Shown here one piece after another: positions 1 through 8,200 of a stretch of 53,853 nucleotides of DNA (position 1 is its first letter; every line of letters starts with the position of its first letter). The position numbers and the translations under genes are program-made. The stretch is from Sphingobium wenxiniae (GTDB taxonomy: Bacteria > Pseudomonadota > Alphaproteobacteria > Sphingomonadales > Sphingomonadaceae). The notes beneath the pieces are model-generated. The model did not search any database. It saw only the letters and a list, made by a program, of their open reading frames with translations, and was not told the DNA's origin. The stretch covers positions 1-53,853 of the forward strand of contig NZ_VLKK01000010.1 in NCBI RefSeq assembly GCF_007830065.1, written 5' to 3'.

Positions 1-152
1 AGACCGGTAGCCTCGGAAATTGCTGCGACCTGAGCGCTCGTCACCGGCCCAGACTGTGAAATGTGTTCCCGGAAATGCGGGAAAAGGGCCAATCCCGCCT
101 CCAGAGATTTGAGGCTGCGTCTGGGCGCAGGAGAAGGCTTTCGCTCAATCAT
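1..152 (-). CDS. N-terminal fragment of an unidentified protein, cut by the left window edge
   Basis: The minus strand is open from an ATG at 152 to the window edge, giving about 50 codons. The product starts MIERKPSPAPRRSLKSLEAG and continues with a segment reading HISQSGPVTSAQVAAISEAT. This looks like the first helices of a winged helix-turn-helix domain (an 'x-GPVT-S-A-Q-V-A' pattern). The residue composition is protein-like, while the plus-strand reading of the same bases is not. Only the beginning is present, so no family can be named. It diverges from the gene that starts near 389. The start codon is the only ATG seen in frame and has no strong Shine-Dalgarno sequence. Confidence 0.45.
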   Translation of the reverse strand, partial: MIERKPSPAPRRSLKSLEAGLALFPHFREHISQSGPVTSAQVAAISEATG

Positions 153-316
153 AGGATTGGCTCCACGACAACTTCCCCTGCGCGCGGGAATGTAGCTCAA
201 TCTGGCTGCTACCGCGATGGTGGAATCGGGCTCGGACAGAGTGTCCTGCAGAAACTATGATCTATGTATCTGATTTATCGCCGTTTAGACGAACTGCGGT
301 CTATTATGTCGGCTGA

Positions 317-952
317 CACAAGGGCGTCAGCGAAAGCTTCAACAGCAGCTTCGATCCGGCCGATCGCGCGCTCGAGCGGCTTGATGCTTTGCTCCCCGCT
401 GCCGATCCGCTCGCCGCGCTAGCCGAATGGGTCCGCCAGCTTCGCGAGGACGAGACCCCGTTTCTTGAGGGCGGCAGCGAGTTCGTTGAAATTGAAGGGC
501 ACGTCTTCAGCCGCTTTGCTCCGCGCGGCGCAGCTTGGGCCGCTTCACTTGCCGCCTCGCTGCGCCCGCAACTCTTCGGTCTCGGCGCTGCCCCCCTCGC
601 GCTGGCCGGGCTCACGCCGCGTAGCCTGTTCAGGGAGATTCTCGAGAGCCCCCTGCCCTCCCTGCTCTCCACTTCGATTACCAGCGCAGCGGTTGCAGTG
701 TCGTCGGATCTTTCGTCGATGCGTCAGGCACTCAACCGTCGCAATCTTGAATTGCGCGGCCTTTATGCCTCTTCCCATGCCCCGCATGCGTGGCAGCTCA
801 TCTCTGCATTGGGCCCCCTCACCCGTGCCGAGCTCGCTCGTGCACTCGATGTGACGCCTCGGACTGCTTCCCAGGCTGTGATCGCGTTGGAAAACGCAAA
901 TCTTGTACGGCTGCGGCCCACTGACAAGGTGATTCAAGCCGCCGGTGGTTGA
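317..952 (+). pseudogene. Winged-helix protein with no proper start, possibly 5'-truncated or frameshifted
   Basis: The frame is open from just after a TGA at 314-316 to the TGA at 950-952. The only start-like codon is a TTG at 389 without a ribosome site, yet the codons before it (F-N-S-S-F-D-P-A-D-R-A-L-E-R-L) already read like protein. An ATG at 306 lies in another frame, so a small indel between 306 and 360 could have separated the start from the body. The C-terminal 45 residues form a clear winged helix (GPLTRAELARALDVTPRTAS). The layout recalls plasmid proteins with a DUF1612-like body and a C-terminal HTH, but I cannot confirm that. It lies directly upstream of the par region in the same direction. 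Its function would be DNA binding; the target is unknown. Confidence 0.45.
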
Positions 953-1038
953 ATTAGGTTTTGGGGTCTGCAGAAAACGCCTCCCATCTCGGGGCCACCG
1001 CCCTCCCCTTTTTTGGCTGAATTCTGCCATTTTATTGA

Positions 1039-1305
1039 GCGCGGCACATTGTGCCGCGTTGTGTGCCTCATTCCGTGCCGCTCGTTGTGCCGCATATAGT
1101 GACGCGCTTGGTGCTGCGCCATGTGTGGCGCGGCACAACGCGCGTTCCGCTGCGCGGCACCATTTGCCTGCGCGATCGCTCGCGCTGCCATCTTGTACCG
1201 CGCTTGCGCCTTGCAACGCGCTGCCATATGCGCTAGGCCCAGCACTTGCAGATGGTGCCGCGCTTGTGATCGCACTTTCAGATTGTGCAGCGCGATGTGC
1301 CGCGC
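1039..1305. repeat. Centromere-like array of GTGCCGCGC / GCGCGGCAC repeats upstream of parA
   Basis: About ten to twelve copies of a 9-bp motif close to GTGCCGCGC occur in both orientations in 270 bp. Copies or near-copies are at 1039, 1051, 1075, 1087, 1111, 1128, 1152, 1195, 1255, 1285 and 1297. The first two form a perfect palindrome, CGCGGCACA-T-TGTGCCGCG, at 1040-1058. The array fills the gap between the upstream gene and parA. For type Ib partition systems it is known that the small RHH protein binds repeats upstream of parA, which act as both centromere and operator. Assigning that role here is inference from position and repetition. Confidence 0.65.
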
Positions 1306-1328
1306 TGACGCCACACAGGAGAATTACC

Positions 1329-2015
1329 GTGCCCGTTATCACAATCGCCCAAAGCAAAGGCGGCGCAGGCAAGACGACCCTCGCGCTCGCGCTGGCATCG
1401 GAATTCGAGGCCTTGGGCGGTTCGGTCTACATGCTGGATGCAGACCGGCAGAACAGCCTGCTGAACTGGCATCGCGATCGACTGGCTGCGGGGAGGGGAG
1501 GGGACTCCAAAATTCAGGTCGAGGATGCCTCACAGTTGCGCGATGCGGACATTGGCGCCGCGATCACAAAAGCGCGGGAACTAGCGCAACTCGTCATCGT
1601 GGACTCCGAAGGAACCTCCAACTTTAAGACGGCCTATGCCGCCATGGATTCCGATTTTGTTGTCATTCCGACGCGGTCCTCGCGTTTGGATCTGGAGCGC
1701 ACCGTCGAAACCAGCGACATGCTCGAAAAAATGTGCCGCGGCGTGCCTTATCGGGTGCTCATTACGCAAACTGGCCAGGTTGCCCGGTCAAAGGCTGAAT
1801 GGGAAATCGATAGTCAGATTTCCAAGGCGTTGCCGACCTTCACCGAGCAAATGCACAATCTCGACGCGTTCCGCGCCATGTCCAATTTTCGCATGACGCT
1901 CGCCGAAGTCGAGACAAATAAGCTCGCGAAGACCGAGAAGGCGCGGCACATCGCCCAAAGCGTGCTCGCCAACATTCTCGACGAAATCCAGAACAAGGAG
2001 GCCGTAAATGCCTGA
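1329..2015 (+). CDS. parA: ParA-type partition ATPase
   Basis: This is a 228-residue Walker-type ATPase that segregates plasmid copies by binding DNA in its ATP form. The deviant Walker A motif KGGAGKTT is at residues 9-16 and is preceded by the usual beta strand VITIAQS. A Walker A'-like DADRQ follows near residue 38 and a Walker B-like VIVDSEG near residue 85. I chose the GTG at 1329 because it starts the ParA fold directly and has AGGAG at 1317-1321. The frame stays open upstream to 945, but that stretch only encodes the repeat array. The short length without an N-terminal HTH fits type Ib ParA. It overlaps the next gene by 8 bases, so the pair is translationally coupled. Confidence 0.93.
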   Translation: MPVITIAQSKGGAGKTTLALALASEFEALGGSVYMLDADRQNSLLNWHRDRLAAGRGGDSKIQVEDASQLRDADIGAAITKARELAQLVIVDSEGTSNFKTAYAAMDSDFVVIPTRSSRLDLERTVETSDMLEKMCRGVPYRVLITQTGQVARSKAEWEIDSQISKALPTFTEQMHNLDAFRAMSNFRMTLAEVETNKLAKTEKARHIAQSVLANILDEIQNKEAVNA

Positions 2016-2409
2016 TCAGATCCCTGCCAACAGTGCGATGGGCGATATCATCGGCTCGACGCGCCGGCGCCTTGAGCAACCAGCGCCGCCTGCAAGCCCC
2101 GCGGACCGGCTCAAGAACCTTGTCGCGGCCACCACAGTGGCGAAACCTGCTCCGGCAGCACCAATTGCACGCGATCCGGCTCCTGCGACCCTGCCGGGCA
2201 ATTATTTCCCGCAAGTTGCCGTCGATACCGCGATGGTTCCAAAGCGGAAGCCGCAGCGCGGCCCCACGCGCACGCTCCACATCAGCATGCGCCTGTCCCC
2301 ACCCGAACGCGACCGTCTCGTACAATGGTGCGACGACCGCAATCTGAGCCTGCCCGACGGAATCGTGGCGCTCCTCGACCTTGCGGAAGGGGGAGGGGAG
2401 GGGGCTTAG
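2008..2409 (+). CDS. Small ribbon-helix-helix partition partner (ParG/ParB-like)
   Basis: A 133-residue protein begins inside the last codons of parA (8-base overlap). Residues 1-85 are rich in Pro and Ala and look flexible. Residues 88-125 (TLHISMRLSPPERDRL onward) have the strand-helix-helix pattern of a CopG/MetJ-type ribbon-helix-helix fold. A mobile tail plus a C-terminal RHH domain is the architecture of ParG-type centromere-binding proteins in type Ib partition systems. It should bind the repeat array upstream of parA, act as repressor, and stimulate the ATPase. The last residues (GEGGGEGA) are encoded by a GGGGAGGGGG tract. There is no close sequence match in memory; the role rests on architecture and context. 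Confidence 0.72.
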   Translation: MPDQIPANSAMGDIIGSTRRRLEQPAPPASPADRLKNLVAATTVAKPAPAAPIARDPAPATLPGNYFPQVAVDTAMVPKRKPQRGPTRTLHISMRLSPPERDRLVQWCDDRNLSLPDGIVALLDLAEGGGEGA

Positions 2410-2436
2410 CCCTCAATCAGTCAGGGCAAGACGCTT

Positions 2437-2454
2437 ATTGTGAGTGATTGGGGG
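2437..2454 (-). repeat. Isolated iteron in reverse orientation just after repA
   Basis: Read on the minus strand, this site is CCCCCAATCACTCACAAT, which matches the origin iteron consensus (CCCCCGATCACTCACAT). It ends two bases from the repA stop codon, on the far side of repA from the main array and in opposite orientation. A related 13-mer, AATCACTCACAAT, lies in plus orientation inside the 3' end of repA at 2602-2614. A site here could bind RepA and affect copy control or pairing of plasmids; that is inference. Confidence 0.6.
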
Positions 2455-2455
2455 C

Positions 2456-3574
2456 TCAGGCCCGCCCGCGTGCCTTGACGAAGCCTTTGCAGAAGCCTTC
2501 CCAGGACTTGTAGAGCGCCTGTCCGCTCAATGTCTCGAGCTTGGGCCCCATCTGCTTGCGATAGGCCTCAGCAACGAGATCCTTGTCCCAGCCACCACCA
2601 AAATCACTCACAATGGTTAAGATCGTCTGATCACCGCAGAAATGCAGAGAATCGGTCGGGAAAAGCTTGCGGGTCGTGATCCTCGGCGCCGGCATGGCAA
2701 CGATCTGCTCTGCGGTCCCATCGCGACGGGCTTTGCGTCCCACCTTTGGACGATCCAGTTCCTTGGCTGTTGCCTCTTGCTCGCCCGGCTCTTTCGGCGA
2801 GAAGGTCAGCTTGACCGCAACAACCGGACGGCCGCGTCCAGCCCCCCGAACTTCTTCCCATTCCACAAGGAAGTCGGCGAGCTGGTCGATTTCGGCCTTC
2901 GACTTTGCGAGCACGTCTCGGCGGAATTCCGCGAAGTTCTTGAAGCTCCCCTCAGGAACGCCAAGCTTGCGGCGAAGCTCCTCGACCGTCATTTTCACAA
3001 CCCGGTTCTGACGGTTGATGATCAGGCAGCCGAGGTCATAAAGGGTGAGCGAGTAACGGGATTGCAGCGCCAACATAACCCCGAGATTGACCCGCGCATA
3101 ATAGTCCGAACGCTGGATCACGCGCTTGAAATTGTCCGAAAACTCGAATTCGACAACGCTCATCCCGTCTTCTGAGATTTCCTCGACGCAGCTCGCAAGC
3201 AACGACTGTGACATGACCGCTGGCTTGCCTTTCTTCGACGTGGTCCTGATACGGACAATCACGCGAAGCAGTTCATCCATGACCGGTTGAATTCGTTCGT
3301 TTCCCTTATGTGATCCGCGCAGTTCCTTCTTGGTGATCGTAAAGGTCTTGGTCTCGCCCGCATCTGGCCCGGCCTTGCGCAACATCAGCGCAAAGGCCTT
3401 TCTCGCGGCCGCACTCAGGGAGCCGGTTTCGAATTCAGATTCGACGAGCTCGCCAGGCTTGCTTACGAAGTCCAGGTCCTTGCGGCGAATCACTTCGGCC
3501 ACACGCAAGGTGCGGCTCAGGCCCTCCAAACCTGGAGTAACCTCGATTTCACTGGGATTCGAATCGAGCTCCAT
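2456..3574 (-). CDS. repA: Plasmid replication initiator, Rep_3 superfamily
   Basis: This 372-residue protein has the two-winged-helix layout of Rep_3 (PF01051) initiators. The N-terminal domain runs to about residue 150 and includes a segment reading SLSAAARKAFALMLRKAG. The second winged helix follows (YSLTLYDLGCLII then MTVEELRRKLGVPEGSFKNF). Such proteins bind iterons, melt the origin and recruit host DnaA and helicase. The ATG at 3572-3574 faces a 13-copy iteron array immediately upstream. The C-terminal 110 residues are less conserved and include a basic linker. The stop overlaps an isolated reverse iteron. The gene is convergent with parA and its RHH partner. Its own promoter is expected in the first iterons, which would give autoregulation. 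Confidence 0.9.
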   Translation of the reverse strand: MELDSNPSEIEVTPGLEGLSRTLRVAEVIRRKDLDFVSKPGELVESEFETGSLSAAARKAFALMLRKAGPDAGETKTFTITKKELRGSHKGNERIQPVMDELLRVIVRIRTTSKKGKPAVMSQSLLASCVEEISEDGMSVVEFEFSDNFKRVIQRSDYYARVNLGVMLALQSRYSLTLYDLGCLIINRQNRVVKMTVEELRRKLGVPEGSFKNFAEFRRDVLAKSKAEIDQLADFLVEWEEVRGAGRGRPVVAVKLTFSPKEPGEQEATAKELDRPKVGRKARRDGTAEQIVAMPAPRITTRKLFPTDSLHFCGDQTILTIVSDFGGGWDKDLVAEAYRKQMGPKLETLSGQALYKSWEGFCKGFVKARGRA

Positions 3575-3613
3575 GTGAGTTGCATAACATCACCTTGTCA
3601 TAATGAGAACACA

Positions 3614-4200
3614 CCCCCGTGAACTCACATAGACAGGCCCCCGATACCTCATATGAAGGTATGTTCGCTCAAAATTGGCAACATCGAGATAGCCCCCAAG
3701 GACTCACAAAGAGCATTCTGGAAACCCGCAGGATTCCGCCCTTGAGCGAAACTCCCCCGATCACTCACATAGTTCTGCGGCAGGGTCACGGAGCCCTCAT
3801 CGCGTCGCAAACGGAAGCTGTCGCACTGCCCCCTGCGACTCACACATACGTCCAACCACTTCCTTGATTTATCAGGTAAATTCAAGCGCACCCCGATCAC
3901 TCACATAATTGGTGTGAGACCGAACGTCCTCTCAACCCGCAAGCCCCCGATTCCTCAGGTAAACCCGATCTGCAGGGGCACATATTCCCCCCATTTCTCA
4001 TCTAGACGGCCGTTTTAGCCCCGCCACGAACCATTTTGGCGATTCAGCTACTAGAATCAGAACCTTCTGGTCCGATCTTGGAGCGCTATCAGCAACTCCC
4101 CCGATCACTCATACAATCACCCAGGACCTCATGATAACGCCCCCGGTGCCTCATGCAGTAGCCCCCACGGCCTCACATTGAAGCCCCCTCAGGCTCATAT
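3614..4200 (+). repeat. oriV: Replication origin: 13 iterons, consensus CCCCCGATCACTCACAT
   Basis: Thirteen copies or near-copies of a 17-mer lie in the same orientation, starting at about 3614, 3638, 3693, 3754, 3829, 3890, 3944, 3988, 4098, 4119, 4140, 4162 and 4184. The C-run and the TCAcat end are best conserved. The last five are spaced 21-22 bp apart, two helical turns, while the first eight are spaced irregularly by 24-75 bp. An AT-rich stretch follows (4208-4265) and then a perfect DnaA box. The arrangement of initiator gene, iterons, AT-rich DNA and DnaA box is the standard layout of an iteron-controlled plasmid origin. The region 3575-4348 holds no other gene. Confidence 0.9.
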
Positions 4201-4207
4201 AGAGGCC

Positions 4208-4265
4208 ATTTAAACCTCTGTTTTTACATATCTAAAGATGCCCGAATCATAGAATCCTGAATCTA
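4208..4265. other. AT-rich stretch, candidate duplex-unwinding element
   Basis: Between the last iteron and the DnaA box the DNA becomes clearly AT-rich (for example TTTTTACATATCTAAAGA), in contrast with its surroundings. In iteron plasmids the duplex opens in such a segment next to the iterons. No 13-mer repeats are obvious, so the assignment rests on composition and position. Confidence 0.5.
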
Positions 4266-4292
4266 AGAAACCTCCCAAGCTACGCTTGGGCG

Positions 4293-4301
4293 TGTGGATA
4301 A
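4293..4301 (-). promoter_or_regulatory. DnaA box
   Basis: TGTGGATAA is the exact complement of the consensus DnaA box TTATCCACA. It lies about 100 bp beyond the last iteron, as expected for an origin that recruits host DnaA. Confidence 0.75.
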
Positions 4302-4348
4302 ATTGGATTCAAGGACAAGAGAGAGGAGGGTGGTCTGATTGGGCTGGC

Positions 4349-5191
4349 ATGTCCATAGTCCGAAACAGACCAACTCCAGAGCTCCGAAGGCTCGTCAAAC
4401 ATCTGAAAGGCAAATGGTCGGGTGAAACCGCCATGTGCCGTTGCCCCTGCCATGCCGACAGGACCCCATCGCTTTCCATCCGTCAAGGTGACCGAGCAAT
4501 CCTCGTGACCTGCCACGCCGGTTGCGACAGCCGAGACGTGCTCAAAGCTCTCCGGCGCATCGCGGACCTGCCGAGTTTCGATGCATCTCGCGTGATCCCC
4601 AGCATCGAGCGCCGCGTCAAACCTCATCTCACAATCTGGCAGGCCGGTAGTTCGATCGAAGGGACGCTGGCGGAACGCTATGTTCGCGAGGTGCGTCAGA
4701 TCTGGGCACCGCTTGAAGACCTCCGCTTCCATCCAAGATGCCCACGAGGGCAGGGGAGGCAAGCCAGCTTCGAACCGGCCCTCCTCGTCGCGATGCGCAA
4801 GGCGGGCGCGATCGCCGCGATCCAGCGGATTTTCCTTGATCCATCGACGTCCGACTACACCGAGAAGCGCGTCCTCGGCCAAGCCATCGGGGCTGCCTGG
4901 ACAAATGGCCCGCCCGGCAAAGCCATCGGCATCTGCGAGGGCTTCGAGACTGCGGCAGCCTATACCTCGCTCACCGGTATTCAGGCCTGGGCGACCATGG
5001 GTGCCAAGCGTTTCCACCAGCTCGATATCCCGGTCTCCGTTGAAACCGTGATCCTGCTAGCGGACAACGATCTTGAAGGCCGACGAGCGCATGAGCGCGC
5101 TCGTGAAGCCTACCACCGTCCGGGCCTCAACATCGAGACCGAGTGGCCACCCGGACGCATGAATGACTGGGCGCAGCTCCTGAAGCGGTGA
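4349..5191 (+). CDS. Toprim/zinc-finger primase-like protein
   Basis: This 280-residue protein combines an N-terminal zinc-finger-like segment with a C-terminal Toprim domain. The finger has the CHC2-like pattern MCRCPCHADRTPSL followed by VTCHAGCDSRDVLKAL around residues 30-70. The Toprim part contains GICEGFETAAAY near residue 192, with the catalytic-type Glu, and an ILLADNDLEGRRAH segment near 235 with the D-x-D pair. This matches plasmid and phage primase-like proteins (DUF7146/Toprim_3). A likely role is priming replication of plasmid DNA. The ATG at 4349 was preferred over an upstream TTG at 4286 that would run through the DnaA box; GAGAGGAGGG at 4321-4330 is a rather distant ribosome site. 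The helicase gene follows 58 bases downstream. Confidence 0.82.
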   Translation: MSIVRNRPTPELRRLVKHLKGKWSGETAMCRCPCHADRTPSLSIRQGDRAILVTCHAGCDSRDVLKALRRIADLPSFDASRVIPSIERRVKPHLTIWQAGSSIEGTLAERYVREVRQIWAPLEDLRFHPRCPRGQGRQASFEPALLVAMRKAGAIAAIQRIFLDPSTSDYTEKRVLGQAIGAAWTNGPPGKAIGICEGFETAAAYTSLTGIQAWATMGAKRFHQLDIPVSVETVILLADNDLEGRRAHERAREAYHRPGLNIETEWPPGRMNDWAQLLKR

Positions 5192-5202
5192 GGGGAGGGG
5201 GG
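5192..5202 (+). repeat. G-rich intergenic motif GGGGAGGGGGG (copy 1)
   Basis: This motif begins right after the stop of the primase-like gene and continues CTGGAGCGGG. The next ATG is 48 bases downstream. Six further copies or variants sit in the same position relative to other backbone genes (10837, 15657, 17785, 23286, 25339, 26673), always on the coding strand. The function is unknown; G-quadruplex formation in mRNA or on the non-template strand is possible. Confidence 0.7.
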
Positions 5203-5249
5203 CTGGAGCGGGCGTGCCGCTGATCGGCACGAGCTCAGGAGTTCTCCGC

Positions 5250-8200
5250 ATGACAACAACGATTCCGCGCGCCAGCGCCATTCTCGGCGCTGCCCGCACA
5301 CTTGCCGCCAAGCTGCTCCTCGCTGTTCCGATCGACCGCGCTGCTCTGAGCCAGGCCATGACCGAGAGTGCTGGCGGAAGTGACGCCGCAGGTGCCTGGC
5401 AGCAGCGCGACAGCTTCGAGGCCCTGGAAGTCGCCCTGTCCCTCGCAATTCCCGAGCTAGTCGGTCGGATGGAGGTGGGATCCGCGATCGGCACGCTCGA
5501 GGCGCTGACGCGCGAACTGCCGACCCACACGGTGCGCAGCGAGGACCAGATCCAGTTCCAGCAGTTCTCGACGCCGCCGGCGCTAGCCAGGTTCGCGGTC
5601 CATCTGGCGCGGCTTTCCGGCGATGACATGGTGCTGGAGCCAAGTGCGGGCACCGGGATCATCGCTTCGCTCGCCAGAGGTGCGGTCAAGGACCTGATCC
5701 TCAACGAACTCGAACCCACCCGTGCGGACCTGCTCGAAGCTCTCTTTCCAAGCACGAAGGTCTACCGCCACGACGGCGCTAAACTCAGCGCGCTGCTGTC
5801 CGGAACCGCGCGGCCGAGCGTCGTGCTGATGAATCCGCCGTTCTCGGTGTCGCAATCGCGGGGAGAAGATCAGAACACCGCCGCCAGGCACCTGCGGGCC
5901 GCGCTCGACCATCTGCTGCCGGGTGGCCGGATCGTTGCGATCATGCCGGACTGGTTCTCACCCTCGGCCAGGTACGAAGAAACATTCCGGCGCACCCTTG
6001 AAGGCGCGCGGGTCGTCCTGTCGCTCCGTCTGGACAAGGGAGGCTACGTCAAGCACGGCACCGGGATCGCGGTACGCGTGCTGGTGATTGACAAGGTGCC
6101 AGGCGAGATCGGCGTATCCACGATCAGTCGCGGCTCGGTCGGCGAAATCTTCGCCGCGCTGTCAACCGTGCCGCCCCGGGCGACATTGCGCGACCCGACG
6201 CAGGCGGCAGTGCACCGACCAAAGCTCAGTCTGTTCCGCTCGGTCAAGACTGGTCCAGCCCGGCCCGTGATCGTGCGAGCTCCCCAGACCAACGACGTCC
6301 GCCCCGTCGCCTACAAGGTGCTGGCCGAACCTGCCGCGATGGGCGAGCAGCGCGGGGTCTATGCCGATTACCGGCCTTCACGCGTGGTGATCGCGGAAGC
6401 TGGCGAACACCCGACGCACCTTGTCGAATCCGCCGCCATGGCCTCTATCGCCGCGCCCAAGCCCGGCTACGTGCCCTCTCTGCCAGAACGCACCGTGACC
6501 GCGCGACTGCTCTCGGCCGCCCAGCTCGAAACCGTGATCTACGCGGGCGAGGCCTGGAGCCGCGATCTCCATGGCCGGTTCAGCCATCCTGCCGGCGAGG
6601 TTGCTCTCAAGGAGGATCCCGAGGGCCAGCTTTACCGCACTGGCTTCTTCCTTGGCGACGGCACCGGGGCGGGGAAGGGGAGGCAGGCGGCGGCCTGCAT
6701 TCTCGACCAGTGGCTCAAAGGCAATCGCCGCCACATCTGGATTTCGAAGAACGCGCCCCTGCTCGAGGACGCTCAGCGCGACTGGACCGCAATCGGCGGG
6801 CTGCCGTCGGACGTCCTTGAACTCTCGCGCTGGAAAATCGGCGAGGAAATCACCGCGCCCGGGGGCATCCTTTTCGTGCCCTACGGCACGCTCAGAAGCT
6901 CGCGTGTCGAGGACACGCGGCTTGACCAGATCGTGCGCTGGGCTGGCGAAGACTTCGAAGGCGTCATCGTCTTCGACGAAGCCCACGAAATGGGCGGCGT
7001 TGCGGGCGGGGAAGGGGCACTAGGCCAGAAGCAGGGCTCACTCCAGGGTATCGCCGGTGTTCTGCTCCAGAATACGCTGCCGCGCGCCCGGGTGCTCTAC
7101 GCATCAGCCACCGGCGCATCGGACGTCAACAACCTTGCCTATGCGGTCCGGCTTGGACTGTGGGGGCCGGGCACGGCGTTTGCAAACCGCGAGCAGTTCA
7201 TCAGCGAGATCCGCGACGGCGGCATTGCCGCGATGGAGCTTGTCGCCCGCGACCTCAAGGCCTCCGGGCTCTACCTCGCCCGGGCGCTCAGCTTCGCAGG
7301 GGTAGAGTACGACATCCTGCGCCATGATCTGACGGCAGAGCAAATCGCAGTCTATGATACCTATTGCGATGCCTGGACGATCATTCACCAGAACCTCGAG
7401 GCCGCGCTCGAACTCACCGGGATTGTTGACGGGCTTGAAAACAAGACGCTCAACAGCGGCGCCAAGGCGGCTGCCCGCAGCCGGTTCGAAGGCACCAAGC
7501 AACGCTTCTTCGGACAGGTGCTGCTCTCGCTGAAGCTGCCCTCGATCTACCCGGCGATCGACGAGCACCTGGGCGAAGGGGATAGCGTGGTCGTCCAACT
7601 GGTGAGCACGGCGGAATCCATCCTCAACCGGCGGCTCGATGAACTGGAGCCGACTGAGCGTGAGGCCCTCGACATAGCCTATGATTGCAAGGAGTACGTC
7701 GTCGACTACCTCACCCGCGCCTTTCCGACCCGGCAGATGGAGGAATACACCGACGAGCTTGGCGACGTGCGCTCACGGCCGATGTGGGACGAGGCGGGCA
7801 ATCCGGTCCACAACCCGCAGGCCGAGGCCGCGCGCGCCGACCTGATTGAGCATATCTGCGCCATGCCACCGATCCCTACCGCGCTCGATGCGCTGCTCGA
7901 GCACTACGGGGTAACGGCCGTCGCCGAAGTGACCGGTCGCAGCAAACGCCTCGTCCGTGACGGCTCAGGGCAGCAGCGCCTCGAAAGCCGCTCACCTCGG
8001 ACCAACCTTGCCGAGACCACCGCGTTCATGAGCGGGACCAAGCGTATCCTCGTGTTCTCCGATGCAGGCGGTACGGGCCGCAGCTATCACGCGAGCCTCG
8101 ATGCGAAAAACCAGCAGCGCCGGGTCCATTTCCTGCTCGAGCCCGGATGGCGCGCGGACCGCGCAATCCAGGGGCTGGGGCGCACCCACCGCACGCATCA

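Noticed and set aside
63..260. A 65-codon plus-strand frame at the left edge
   Set aside because: Arg/Gly-rich and without a ribosome site; the minus strand gives a better protein over part of it.
945..1328. A 128-codon N-terminal extension of parA
   Set aside because: It only translates the centromere-like repeats and lacks a ribosome site; the GTG at 1329 has AGGAG.
3614..4200. CRISPR array
   Set aside because: Repeats are 17 bp, degenerate and unevenly spaced, next to repA; they are iterons and no cas gene is present.
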